The notes under the pieces are model-generated. The model was not told where the DNA came from. It ran no database searches and saw only the letters and a program-made list of their open reading frames with translations. Source: Eledone cirrhosa (Eukaryota; Mollusca; Cephalopoda; Octopoda; Eledonidae). From it: a DNA stretch of 64,000 bases. How positions within the stretch are numbered: position 1 is the stretch's first letter; each line of letters begins with the position of its first letter. Shown piece by piece: positions 47,775 to 59,837 of the stretch. The stretch is from positions 187,923,647-187,987,646 of the forward strand of contig OZ024743.1 of assembly GCA_964016885.1 (NCBI GenBank), given 5' to 3'. Both the position numbers and the translations under genes were made by a program.

Positions 47775-48258
47775 AAAAGAAAATTTTAGCTCTACATGGC
47801 TGACTACAATAAATGTAATCTCAGTTTTTCGAATAATAATAATAACATCCGATTCGTTTGCAATTGTGCAAACAAGCCTCAGTTTTATAGCCATGTCAGT
47901 AGAATGAACTCTTCATTCTTGCTTTTCTGTTGGCATGTAAACAAAACTGCAGACACTAATGTTTCTGAGTATCACCCTTCATCAGTACAGCTCACTGTTC
48001 ACCTGCCAAACTGTCAGAGCTAGTGAAAATATATGCTATTTTCGAAAATATACAGTGACTGATTTGCATATTAGCAGACTGGCTGATCAGTCAGATCTGC
48101 ATATTAGCAGATCCACTGATCAGCCAGATTTGCATATCGGCAGACTGGCCAGTCAGCTTCCTGTATACGAGCGATAAATAGCCGGCTTTGCCAAATACGA
48201 ATAAAAAAAGAAAATTTTCGCTGTACATGGCTGGCTACAATAAATGTAATCTGAGTTT
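47774..48258. repeat. Direct repeat pair enclosing a 33-bp minisatellite
   Basis: A phrase of about 55 bp (aaaaagaaaattttagctct, then acatggctgactacaataa) at 47774-47828 recurs at 48203-48258 with few changes. Between them, at 48061-48159, three 33-bp units begin gatttgcata, gatctgcata and gatttgcata. The overlapping frame 47959-48177 therefore shows DLHISRLADQS-type repeats. No gene was recognised. Confidence 0.85.
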
Positions 48259-48734
48259 TAACACCCATCTTCTCTGCTAACAAAGTTTCGATGGGTCTTC
48301 TTAGACAAAGACAGTATTCCAGCAAAGCTACTAACCTTCCATATATTCCCACATTCTACTTAGTGCATATAATTATCGCACCAGCACTAAGGAGATTGTC
48401 ATGGTATTAACACAAATGAACACACTTCTTGAAATGTATATATACATACATATATATAGTTGTTGTACAGTTGCAATAAATGGTGTCCATAGGCAGTATG
48501 CCGTTTGGGCACACGATGCTCGCGCAGAGCATGGTATATTATTATAGATAATGAGGAACGGATCGAATGGCTTCAATCGGATGAAATGCTTTGAAAGCGC
48601 TAAGCATATCTGAGGACCTTGTGAATGCAGAGTCAGGTTCAATCTGTAATAGATCCTGCCTTGAGGTGATCATCGGAGAAACATATGTAATATATTGATA
48701 AATTGTGTTTTGATGCATCACTTATTCCTTGTTA
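48259..48734. other. No gene seen
   Basis: Mixed sequence; nothing recognised. Confidence 0.4.
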
Positions 48735-48767
48735 TATATATATATATAAATACATATATATAATATA

Positions 48768-48843
<76 letters not shown>
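48735..48843. repeat. (TA)n microsatellite
   Basis: About 105 bp of TA with small interruptions in the first 40 bp. Confidence 0.93.
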
Positions 48844-48846
<3 letters not shown>

Positions 48847-50400
48847 AGTATATGTTGGTTGTTTACCGACACCTCAGTATGCAGATTGGAGCACTCGACA
48901 AAGTACGCAGATTGGTTTGGTTACTCCGGAGTAATGTAAAATAAAGTAATTAAGTCAAATATTTAAAATTTGGCTTCGTTTATTAAAGATGTACTGCTAT
49001 ATATATTTTGGTGACAGCCATCATTGGCTGTGACCTCTTCAGGCAGTCCGAATTGGTGTGGTAGAGACAGGTACACATGTTGTTAAAGTGTTTTACTCCA
49101 TCAATACTCCGATATGTCTACTCAATCTGGCATGGTCTTGGATTAAACAACAGCAAATAAGTGCCTCTGTAAAAGTTATGAAAATGTAACACAGATTGTA
49201 GAAGCTATTATCATCAACAACATGGCCATGATCATCATCCACATCATCCTGCACATCAACATCATCATTACTATCATGATCATCACTCCCATTTAATGTT
49301 GGGTTTTCTCTACTAGCAAAATAAATATCTCATGTCCTTAAAGACTAGTAACATTCAGAAGACAATAGCTGATGTTTTACAATAACAATAGTCTCATGTA
49401 TGACATTTAAAATGTATAGGTCAAGTAGAATGTGACGTCAAAGGAAACCAACCAGGCACAATAGTTAATATTCATTTATACCAAAGACTTACACAAGAGA
49501 ACACATACAGGAATTTCAAAATTTAGTCTGTGTGGTGAATACACAAAATGTAGATATTTGTCATATTTTGTTTATTATTAAGCAACAAACAGAACTGCCA
49601 AACCAATGATTATGAACATAGAGTTCATATTCCATATGGACCAATTTGAATGTTTTGAGGAACAACTTTTGTAAATTTTTCAATATAACTTTCTAACATC
49701 AGATATGAATATTATATTCAGAAAAGGTGGGAGGGTTGACCTTTTTGAGGTGTCATTGTAGGGTGGGGAACAAAAATAGTTCAGAACCACTGCTCAACAT
49801 GTTGCCTTGTCCTGTAAGAAATATTAATTAAATCTATGTCGAAATCACTCCCTAACAATTTAATCCTTAAAACACCTGTTTGAAACCACCGCCATTTAAA
49901 TGTTCAAATTTGAATTGGTCTATTTCTTCCCCTTTTTCACTTTCGCTTTTCACACACACTGAAAAAAAATATTCCTGTGTGTTGCAAGAAGCAACTAAAA
50001 AAGTTGATGTCAGGGAAAACATCAAGTTGAAAACATTCCATGAAACCCATGCCAGCATGGAAAACTCAATGTAAAATTGACAAAGATGACAATGATGATA
50101 TATATAGATATATACATATATAATTTGTTACAACTGTGTCATATACAGATACTTAAGGTTCGGTGTTTGTGTGTGTGAGTGTGTTTGTGTGTTTTAGCGT
50201 AATTGTGTATGTTTATGTGAGTGTAGATGTACGTATTTAGAAAATTTATAGTTTTTTCACCTGTGTAGAAGGACTGATTAGCCTCATTTGCATTGGGAGC
50301 TGTGTAAGTTGGTTCAACTTAAAAGTAGAATTAAAATTAAACTCCAACATAGCTGTATAGATACATGTATAAGAATTTCATATATCTAAATATATACGTG
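48844..50400. other. AT-rich stretch, no gene seen
   Basis: Two short echoes of gcagattgg (48882, 48905). A degraded tail piece (catgccagcatggaaaactcaatg) near 50049-50100 ends in gatgatgat. Otherwise nothing. Confidence 0.45.
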
Positions 50401-50404
50401 AACG

Positions 50405-51315
50405 TAATATACGTGAACGGCAAAGCATAAATGTGTAGTAGTAATATACGTGAACGGCAAAGCATAAACATGTAATAGTAATATACGTGAACGGCAAATC
50501 ATAAACGAACTAAGGGAGAAATTAGGAATAAGAGGGATCAGATGTTGTATACTCGAGAGAAGACTACGTTGGAACGGTCACGTGATGCGCATGAAAGACG
50601 ACAGCTGTATAAAAAAGTGCAGGGCGATAAAAATAGACAGTAGCCACGGAGGAGGCAGATCCAGAAAAACCTGGGACGACTTGATAAATTCCGACCTCAC
50701 ACACTTACACCTCTCCAAGACAATGTCACTGGGCCGAGATCTTTGGCGCTACACAGTTATACAGAAGACCCGCCTTGCCTAAGTACAAAGCGAAACCTAC
50801 AGTCAGTAGGCACCTCTAACAAAATACACACCCACCCCCCGTCCCACTACCCCCACCCCATCCACACCACCCCCTTAAATGTGAAGTTATGCTGGTACCA
50901 CAACATCCAGTCCGAAACAAATGAGGTCGTGTAGGTGTCACGACAAAAAAAACACACAGTTCACGCTGTAATGTGGTTGTGTAGGTAACACGGTAAAAAC
51001 CTCCCAGTACACACTGTAAACGTGGTTGGCGTTGGGAAGGGCACCCAGCCGTAGAAAACCCGCCAGACGTGTAGGTGTCACGACAAAAAAACACACAGTC
51101 CACGCTGTAATGTGGCCGTGTAGGTAACACGGTAAAAACCTCCCAGTCCACACTGTAAACGTAGTTGGTGTTAGGAAGGGCATCCAGCAGTAGAAAACCC
51201 GCCAGACAGTCCTATACGAGCAGGACAGCCAATCTTGCCTCGAGTGGGAAAACTCCCGTCCAAACCCATGCAAGCGTGGAAGATGGATGTTAAACGATGA
51301 TGATGATGATGATAC
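50405..51315 (+). mobile_element. LINE 3' fragment with internal tandem expansions
   Basis: Begins with three 37-bp repeats (taatatacgtgaacggcaaa at 50405, 50442 and 50479). Then the LINE C-terminus follows (MRMKDDSCIKKCRAIKI, GRSRKTWDDLINSDLTHLHL, LGRDLWRYTVIQKTRLA, stop near 50780). Next comes the 3' UTR with a 140-bp tandem duplication (units from 50928 and 51068), the gttaggaagggcatccagc block, and (gat)n to 51315. The fragment is 5'-truncated. Confidence 0.87.
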
Positions 51316-51511
51316 TGTCCTGATGATAGCCAGAACTTGAAATGTGCATAGATAGTTGTCCCCTGTTGTTTCTGCTGGAATCTGCTAGACGGTGCTAGCC
51401 ATCAGCCTTTTAATATTCATAGCTAGGCTTTCAAAAGGTTTATTTATTAAACATATTATATATCTTCAGATATTCGAAATTTACATATATGTTGGAGCTA
51501 AATTTTAATTC

Positions 51512-51515
<4 letters not shown>

Positions 51516-51575
<60 letters not shown>
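51516..51575. repeat. (TA)n microsatellite
   Basis: Uninterrupted TA run directly before the next LINE fragment. Confidence 0.93.
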
Positions 51576-51576
<1 letters not shown>

Positions 51577-51580
<4 letters not shown>

Positions 51581-52206
51581 AGAGTTTCAAATACTTGGGA
51601 GCAGTCTTGTCAAAAGATGATACCTGCATCACAGAAATCTGCACACGGATTGCCACAGCAATGGCAATGATGGCCAAATTGGCAAGAATATGGAGGAGCA
51701 AAATCAGTGTTCAGACCAAGTACAGATTGTACAAAGAGCTGGTAGTCTCTGTCCCCCTATATGGGTGTGAGACCAGGACACTTGTGTCAGAAACAGAGAG
51801 AATGATCCAGGCATTTGTATTTGAGGACAAATGCATGAGAAAACTCCGTCGTATTCCCTATTGGGAACGTAAAACCAATGAATATGTGCAGAGTAAGGTT
51901 AAAAGTTTTGTGGGTCACCAGGAACCTCTCCTCGCCACTGCCAAGAGGAGGAAACTGGCATGGTTTGGCCATGTCACACAACATGAGAGCCTGTGCAAGA
52001 CCATCGTGCAAGGCACCATTGAAGCTGGATACAGGAGGGGCACCAATGCAAAAACTGATTGGACGATGTTAAAAAATGGGCGTAAATGAAAACGCCAGAT
52101 TTGTTGATGGTTGCTGTTGATAGACTATTTTGAGCGTATGCTGCTTCTGCAGCAGAATCCCCCAGATGACTACAGAAGTCAAAAGACTGATGATGATGAT
52201 GATAAA
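51577..52206 (+). mobile_element. LINE C-terminal fragment of a third family
   Basis: One open frame (51595-52089) reads FKYLGAVLSKDDTCITEI, IRTRIATAMAMMAKLARIW-like text, YKELVVSVPLYGCETRTL, KCMRKLRRIPYWERKTNEYV, EPLLATAKRRKLAWFGHVTQ and IVQGTIEAGYRRG, then continues in another frame to a (gat)n end. The Y.LG, LYGCET, KR.LAWFGH landmarks are those of a LINE C-terminus. It is unusually intact (165 codons, no stop) but lacks the RT. 5'-truncated in TA repeats. Confidence 0.82.
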
Positions 52207-52289
52207 TATGATTGTATGTATGTATTTATGTATGTATCTAGAATCTCTCAAACACACAATTATGCATACGATATGCATGATATATATAC

Positions 52290-52462
52290 ATATAAATCAA
52301 CATCATCATCTTTTAATGTCCATTTTCCATGCTAGCATGAGTAAGACGTGCTGTCTCATTGTGAAGCATCCATGTTGGAGGACTGTATTTTGCTCACGCA
52401 GTACTGATTTTGGCTTGGTTTCTATGGCTGGATGCCCTTTCTAGCACCAACCATATTTATAT
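52290..52462 (-). mobile_element. LINE/SINE 3' tail, antisense
   Basis: catcatcatcttttaatgtcc, ttttccatgctagcatgag, then ctggatgccctttctagcacc and TA repeats. No modules or coding part are retained. Confidence 0.75.
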
Positions 52463-52783
52463 ATATATGTGTATATTGAAAGTCATTCGTCCTTCAACTT
52501 TAATATTTATGAAGATTTATTTGTGATACAATCAAATAGAATGTATTTTATTGTAATTATACCCTCTAACTTCCTACCATATTCCAACTTGATACTACAT
52601 TTTGAGATAACATCATGTTGTTTTTTTAAACTCAGATTACTTTCTACTCTATAACTCTCTTGCTTAGTGAAGTTGCTGTATTTGTTGTTAATATTATTGT
52701 TTTGATATTTTTTAGCTCTTTGTTTCAAATAACCATCTCCTTTAGGGCCATATTATGTAATTTATACTTATTTATGTCCATCC

Positions 52784-53050
52784 TGTAAGCTGGTCATACT
52801 GGTGACATGACAAAATGTACTCTGTCCACCTTGTAAGGTGGTTGTACTGGTGTCATGACAGAAAACACTCAGTCCATGCTGTAAGTTGGTTGTACTGGTG
52901 TGATGACAAAATGCACCTAGCCCACCCTGTAAGGTGTTTGGCATTCAGAAGGGCATCCTGCTGTAGAAAGCTGAGCCAAAAACAGAGTGTTTGAACAAGA
53001 CATGTCAGCCAATCTAACCTATGCAAGATATTGAGAGGGATGTTATAGAA
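52784..53050 (+). mobile_element. LINE/SINE tail with three full 48-bp modules
   Basis: Modules start at 52784, 52832, 52880 and (partial) 52928, each beginning tgtaag and containing gtactggtg and atgacaaaa-type words. They are followed by gcattcagaagggcatcctg, gacatgtcagccaatctaacc and atgcaagat. No (gat)n end is preserved. Confidence 0.85.
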
Positions 53051-54695
53051 TTTATGTACTGGTTTTTGCATTTGTCTGATTGTAAGCCAATATTGTTGCC
53101 ACTATTATTGCCATGTGGTATAACATAACTATGATTATCCAACTTTGGCTGTCTCACAATCAAAAATATAAAAAGTCAAGTCCAGTTAGGTTTACAGATA
53201 GGAATCCCTTTAAGTTATGTCATCATACTTTAAATATGATAAAATAATAAACTGACATAAGTAGAATTCGAGCTGGAAAATTTAAAGCCAGTTATGAAAT
53301 AACAAAAATTTATTTAGCCCTTTCAATACCATATTTCTAATGAAAACCATTGCATATACATTTCATATGATCAAAATTTGGAGGGATGTAGAAATATAGC
53401 TAAGTTTTGCATTATTAAGCTTGTGTTTGGAACATGACTTAACAAAAATTCTTACATAAAATTATGACAGAAGGCATTGAGATAAATTTAAACATTTTTA
53501 AATAAACAGTTTTCTATAACAGAAATAGAGTTGGTTTAATCTAATGTTCTACAACTAACTCAGATTTATAAGATGTGTTTTACACATCAAATTACTGATA
53601 GTGCTAAATTTTGTTGGTATAATGGAAGCTGACGTTTACATTGTCAATGAACCATAACTACATAAATGATCTTGTAAAATGATTCTGCATAATTAATCTC
53701 ACTGGGTAAAAATTCATAGACCAGCTACAAGACGTTGTTTTATGATTTAATATGTTATTTCATTGTAAACACTCCAGATTTTGAGTAGATTTTTCTTGGT
53801 TTTACATGTACTAGCACCAATATCCCATGTTGATTTATTTATTGTTTCAGACATTTATGCTTGTAGTGTATCATAAATCTCAGTTGATCTGAATAAAAGT
53901 TGGTCTTTAAGATTAATGTTTCATACATGCAAGGCATTGGCTACATGTGTTTAAAGATAGAATTCCACCATAAACATTTTTCAAACAGTTACCACAATTA
54001 ATATAAACGTCAAATGGAAACAGAACTGAATGTTCTCAATAAATCTCAATAGATGTGAAGTGGCAGTGAATCCTGTAAGCAAATGTGTTTCCAGTACACA
54101 TACTTTTGTCTTCTTGCAATATATCAAGAGCAAGTCAGCCCTACGAGTCTCACCTTTCTTTTTACTAAAACCACATGAAAAATAGAATTTTATTTTTCAA
54201 GCTAATTGAATGCTTGTTTATAGCCCAATGTTACTGTAATTTACAGAGGGAAACTGTATTGTATGATAACAACTAAATATGCCTGAATAAACTGGTCCAC
54301 AGAAAGATAAGTATTAGCAATGAGCAGATCTCTGAATGAGTAACAGACTGAACCTTCGGCAATTCATCTGACTCATTATTGACTCAGTTAATTAACATAT
54401 CACCTTTAATAGAGTTTTCTCTTCAGAAGCAATTGTTTTCTATGTGGGTTAAAACTAAATAGAAGAAGGCTATTGTAGTTGGCCTGAATAGATTTTATTA
54501 TGCATTGAAGTTTATGTTAGAAAGGAACTTGTTTGGAGAGATGGTGAATTCAAGATATCAGGTATGATTTCAGAAGTGACAGAAGGTTGAAAACTCAACT
54601 TAACTCATTTTATTATCTGGATATACAAACATTAAACAAATAGATGGTCTATTGGAAAGGAAAGATAATTATATAGATCAGCAATCTTAGGGAGG
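53051..54695. other. AT-rich stretch, no gene seen
   Basis: The segment near 53310-53560 may be an old repeat (starts tagccctttcaatacc, compare 7063). Nothing else was seen. Confidence 0.45.
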
Positions 54696-54699
54696 GTAA

Positions 54700-54830
54700 A
54701 GTCGATTAAAGTAACCCCAATGCCTTACTGGTGCTTTATTTTATTTAACACCGTAAGGATAAAAGGTAAAGCTAACTTCAGTGGGAGTTGGATTCAGTAT
54801 GTAAAGGGCCGTGAAGCATTGAGCAGATAT
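54700..54830 (-). mobile_element. SINE family B fragment
   Basis: ccccaatgccttactggtgc, then ttatttaacaccgtaaggat and gggagttggattcag: the antisense 3' half and B-box region of family B. Confidence 0.6.
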
Positions 54831-56460
54831 GTATTTATCAAAAATTAACTTAGAAGCTACAACTTTCAAAAATAGTCTAACAAATTTGGAATAAAAACCC
54901 TTGGAGAGAAGGGCGATGCTGTCATCTCTTTCTGTCCAAGGTCTGTTATGCCCAATTTACTAGATTATTTTTCATAGTAAAAAAAAAAATTGTAGCTTGA
55001 AAGTGAATTTTCAATAAGTTATAGTAATACTTTAACTTTCTATTGGATTGTATTGAATTATATCCGGGTTTCAAAACCTAATATACATATTATGTGTGAG
55101 TGCATGTATGTGTGAGAGAGAGAGGGAGGGAAGAATTGAGGAGAAGTAGAATAATTTGAATGAGAGAATTGTAATATAATCTACATACACAAATATTTTT
55201 AAAAGCTTAATTAACTTCACTCCCAAATAATCCCATAATAGCATCCGAGCTGTTATTGTTATTGTTTAGTCTCAAGTCAACTCTGAATGAGTAAAACCTA
55301 TGATTAGAGGTGTTTCAGCTATAACCACTCTGAACATTTCCTTTGGGCAATGTTAATCCAAAGTTATATTCTTGCCGTGTTCCCTATCACTTTCAATAAT
55401 TGCAAAATATTCATGAGGCAACCATAAAGAGGATTCTTCATGGCAAGATTGGTAATACAAATATCAAAAGCCAGATTGTTGTGTTGTAGGAGAAATCATT
55501 ATAAGTAAAACAGAATGGCTTTGATTCATAACTAAACATTGCCCTGAGATTATAAAAAAAGTTTTCACAATACTTACCAAAGCCAAAGTCCTACTACTTC
55601 ATGCTCTCATTCAATTCTCTTTTCATTAATTTGTAATACCAGAGTTTTCTCCCTTGCCATACTTGACAAGAATTAATCACTAAAGCTAATGATATGTTTC
55701 TTCATTATAAGTTTTTTAAACATTGCTAAGTGGAACACTAAGTGGAATAATGAAATCATTATCATTGTCATCACCATTGTTATTAATGTAATCATAGTCA
55801 TCTTCACCTTCACTCTCCTTGTTATTAATGTTATTAGTTGAGAGTATTACAATAGCAATAAGGACACATTGACAGCTGAGGATCGCCACATTGACATATT
55901 AGCAATACCTGTATTTGCAGTAACCACAACAAAAATACTTTTCCAGTACCACATAATACACAATAGTCAACACTAGTAGAATTTCTTCTACATATATTCA
56001 GAAAGAATTACTCAATACCTACTATTAAAATATACATTATAATAGAAATATAAGAATATAAAACACTTTCAATGCAAACAGATTTCAATAGCCCCACTAG
56101 TTATACTATTTCATTATTTTATTTTTGTTAGTTTAACTTCATGGCAAAGTAACAATATGAACAAAAATGATTAGATTTAGATTGTTGGTTCATGGAAAGA
56201 ACAAAGGTATTATTCTTTGATAATGGAGACATAAATTAATTTTTTGTTGATATTTCAGTGCCATAAATTATCTGTGGACGACAGCATCACTGGAATCATC
56301 ACAGCCATATTTATATTTAATATTTCTCTAAAAACACATATATTTTTTTAATCTCTTCCAGTTCATTTATTTACAATAATATAATGACTTTAAACAATCA
56401 ACCAAACCAGTTCCATTTACCCATATCATCTCCTAAACACCTGAACAGTCTTCTCTGTTA
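54831..56460. other. AT-rich stretch, no gene seen
   Basis: A short gagagagagaggg tract near 55117; otherwise nothing recognised. Confidence 0.45.
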
Positions 56461-56535
56461 TGAAGTTTTAATGTTGACATTGAATGTTGACATTTAATGT
56501 TGACATTGAATGAAGTTTTAATGTTGACATTGAAT
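56461..56535. repeat. Short compound tandem repeat
   Basis: tgaagttttaatgttgacat recurs at 56461 and 56511, with further tgttgacat words between them. Confidence 0.85.
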
Positions 56536-56985
56536 AAAAAATATTTATACATATTAAAATAATATTTTTCCACAAAGTATGAACATTATTTTTTATAGAA
56601 TAGAGCGTATAATTTATTGGAAGTGATGCCTTTATATTAACAATATCTATTGACATTGAAAACAGAAAAAAAAAAAAAAAAAATTCTCTATGGCAGGATT
56701 TGAAAACAGAAAGCTGAAATATCAAACGAGACACTATTAAACCACTAGTTTAACACTTTAATATTTATAATAACTCACCTGCCATTCAATCCATTATCAA
56801 CAATACAGTGAAAAGGAAATACAAATAGGAGTGTTTAAAATCTAAAAACAATCAGCAAGCGATATAATAAGATCAGTCAATTGAATTATCTTTAGAAAAT
56901 ATAGAAAATGCAGGTGGGAATCAATCTGATTTTTATATCTAACTGGGGTTAGTAACATATATTTCCTCACCTTAGCACATTCAGA
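56536..56985. other. AT-rich stretch with an A-run
   Basis: About 19 A at 56664-56682; no gene. Confidence 0.5.
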
Positions 56986-56987
56986 TT

Positions 56988-57150
56988 CAGTTGGCAAGAC
57001 TCAGAGTGGTTAAGGATTCACATTGTAGTCCGTTGGTTCTGGGTTCAATCCTGCTGCATGAGACCTTGAGGAAGTGATTCTACTATACCCATGAGTTGAT
57101 AAATACCTAGTAAGTGAAATTTGGTAGACAGAAACTACAGAAGTCCATCA
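56988..57150 (+). mobile_element. tRNA-derived SINE, family C
   Basis: tggcaagactcagagtggtt acts as an A-box-like head; ctgggttcaatcctg at about 57038-57052 is a good B box. The body has accttgaggaagtgattcta, gataaatacctagtaagtg and an end at agaagtccatcatatatat. It differs from families A and B. The only copy noticed here. Confidence 0.65.
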
Positions 57151-57164
57151 TATATATATATATC

Positions 57165-58095
57165 ATCATCATCATCATCATCATCAACATTTAATGTCCG
57201 TGTTCCACGCTTGCATGGGTTTGGACGGGGGTATTCCCACTTGAGGCAAGAGTGATTGTCTTGCTCGCATAGGACTGTCTGGCAGGTTTTCTACAGTTGG
57301 ATGCCCTTCCTAACACCAACCACATTTACAGTGTGGGACTGGAAGGTTTTTACCGTGTTGCCTACACGACCACATTACAGTGTGGACTGTGTGTTTTTTT
57401 GTCGTGACACCTACACGACCTCATTTGTTTCGGCCTGGATGTTGTGGCACCAACATAACTTTACATTGGAGGGGGTGGTGTGGATGGGGGTGTGGGTGGT
57501 GGGACGGGGTGTATTTTGTTAGAGATGCCTACTGGCTGTAGTAGGTTTTACTATGTATTTAGGTAAGGCGGGTCTTCTCTATTACTGAGTACCGCCAAAG
57601 GTCTCGGTCCAGCGACATTGTCTTGGAGAGGTGTAAGTGTGTGAGGTCGGAGTTTATCAGCTCGTCCCAGGATTTTCTAGGTCTGCCTATTCCATGGCTA
57701 CCGTTTATCTTTATTGCCCTGCACTTTGTTATACAGCTATCGACTTTCATGCGCATCACGTGTCCGTACCAACGTAGCCTTCTCTCGAGTAAACAACATC
57801 TGATCCCTCTTATTTCTAATTTTTTCCTTAGTTCGTTTATGCTTTGCCGTTCACGTATATTACTATTACACATCCAGCGGAGCATGCAAGCTTCGTTCCT
57901 CTCTAGTCTGCGTATATCCTCTGCGCACAATGCCCAGGTCTCACTGCCATGCAACATTGCTGTTCGTATGCAGGCATCATACAACCTGCCTTTCATTTTT
58001 AGGGAGAACCCTTTAGCGGCTAATAGTGGTATAAGCTCTCTGAACTTTTTCCATCCAGTTCTGACTCTAGCTACTGTACTTTCGGAGCACCCTAT
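57165..58095 (-). mobile_element. LINE, 5'-truncated, with intact C-terminal frame and 3' UTR
   Basis: The minus-strand frame (58113-57559; element part starts at about 58095) reads GCSESTVARVRTGWKKFREL, KGFSLKMKGRLYDACIRTAM, HGSETWALCAEDIRRLERNE, RLRWYGHVMRMKVDSCITKC and GRPRKSWDELINSDLTHLHL to a stop, about 178 codons without a break. The 3' UTR follows to (gat)n at 57165. It is flanked on both sides by TA repeats. It is the least damaged copy of the 15.8-kb LINE family, but lacks the RT. Confidence 0.88.
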
Positions 58096-58112
58096 ATATA
58101 TATATATATACA

Positions 58113-58309
58113 AAGGTAAATGGAAACAGACTACAATGAAAAATATATTAGTTTAATGGTTGTTATAGCAGGAAAATATTTTTTTACATTTCGGGCACTA
58201 GTCTTTCATAAAAAGATAGAATGAGAAATAAAATATGTAATAGAAAGATTGAGAGTGAGAAGTGGAAAGAATGAAAAGAATTTGATTGAGTAAAAGCACA
58301 TGTATATTC
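58113..58309. other. No gene seen
   Basis: Short sequence with catttcgggcactagtctttc, reminiscent of Penelope-element flanks, but too little to call. Confidence 0.3.
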
Positions 58310-58311
58310 TG

Positions 58312-58533
58312 TCAGCCATCAAGGTGGTCATTTTGGTGCCATGATAAAAAGACTCCAGTCCACACAGAAATGTGGTTGGAATTATGAAGGGCATCAAGCC
58401 ATTGAAACCAAGCCAAAATACAGGACCATTTGAGCAAGATGTGGTCACCTGACCTGACTTGTCTCACATAGTATGACAGTTCATCTAACTCATGCAAGTG
58501 TGGAAAAATGAATCTTAAATGATAATAATGATG
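58312..58533 (+). mobile_element. LINE/SINE 3' tail fragment
   Basis: ggtggtcattttggtgccatg, cagtccacacagaaatgtgg, gggcatcaagccattgaaac and catgcaagtgtggaaaaatg in tail order, ending in an ATGATAATAATGATG-like tract. Confidence 0.65.
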
Positions 58534-59699
58534 AAATCTATGTCTGTCTGTCTGTACATATGTATGTATGTATGTGTCTGTATTTATGCCTGTGTTTGTT
58601 TGAGTTTATGCCCTGTGAGTTAGAAACTCAGTAAACTAAGAGATCAATAAAATAAGTACCAGGTTTTAAACAAATAAGCACTGGCATTGATGTGATCAAA
58701 TAGTAAAAGAATTGCCTTAGTATGGCTGCCATTTACTGACTGGAACAAGAAAAAGAATTAAAGGATAATTTGAGAGGCAATAGCTAATGTGAGCATTTTA
58801 AATACTAAATTCAAAGGTTTTAGGGCATGAAATATATAATATAGTGAGTTGGGAATATCCATGCGAAATCTAAAAACAAACAAGAACATAAACTTTAATA
58901 AATTTCTTGGACAAGTCAGCTTGATGAGTTGAACTAAACAGTGACAGCTAACAAAACCCCAAACAAATTTCCAGTACATCCACTGTTTAAAGCATTATGT
59001 TGTACTACTCTATAGCAGTTTCTTGCAGCAAAGTGGACTATGTCGTTGAGATGCCAAATGTCTTGGCTATAGACATGTTGCAATACTGGCAATAATTTAC
59101 AAACTGTTATTTCTTTGGCTGATATTCAAACTCCCTATTTAACTTGGCTTGCTTTGACTTTTCCATTTAGAAAGCTAAAATATAAAAACTACTGGTCTCT
59201 GAAAGTGAAACTGCCTAATCTATGCTAATTCTCCTGCTTTTGTGGAGAAAATTGCCATGTGGAATTCTTCTGCCAAATCGTGTTCTCTCTGTGTTAGAAG
59301 GAAAAACTAGATTCTATCAAGTAGGAAAATTTCAGGAATGATTGGTTAGGTGAAGGAAAAATATCTGAACAAATGGAAATGTTGTTCACTGAAGGCCTTA
59401 TCATAATTTTAGTATGTAATGTGAATAAATAATATAGCAACAAATAGTTGTATTTATGCATATGTGAAAATTACACTTATGTAAACATATACAATTACTG
59501 TAAGTGGATTTTAAAACAAATGTATCACATACATGCATTAAAACAAAAAGTATTAACCTTAAGCACATATAAACATATGTATGTAAACATATCTGTACAA
59601 TGAAACTCATTCACATATTGTCAGTTAAACATGCGCAACACACACACATACACACAAAACTGTACACACAATAAAACATAACTCACATTCTAAAATACA
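58534..59699. other. AT-rich stretch, no gene seen
   Basis: A SINE B-like scrap (agatcaataaaataagtacc) near 58641; otherwise nothing. Confidence 0.45.
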
Positions 59700-59835
59700 C
59701 AAACAACACAAAATACATACATACATACATTCATTCATACATGCGAAAATACCTACATATATACCTATTTACCTATCTACCTACCTACATACCTACCCAC
59801 CTACCTACATACCTACTTACCTACCTATCTATCGC
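59700..59835. repeat. Tetranucleotide cluster (ACAT/ACCT)n
   Basis: acatacat, attcattc, then acctacct and atctatct words in series. Confidence 0.88.
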
Positions 59836-59837
59836 CA

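Noticed and set aside
48061..48159. CRISPR-like repeat array
   Set aside because: The 33-bp units are directly adjacent with no spacers, and the genome is eukaryotic; it is a minisatellite.
57623..58156. 177-codon plus-strand frame
   Set aside because: Shadow of the minus-strand LINE C-terminus, which has the conserved motifs.
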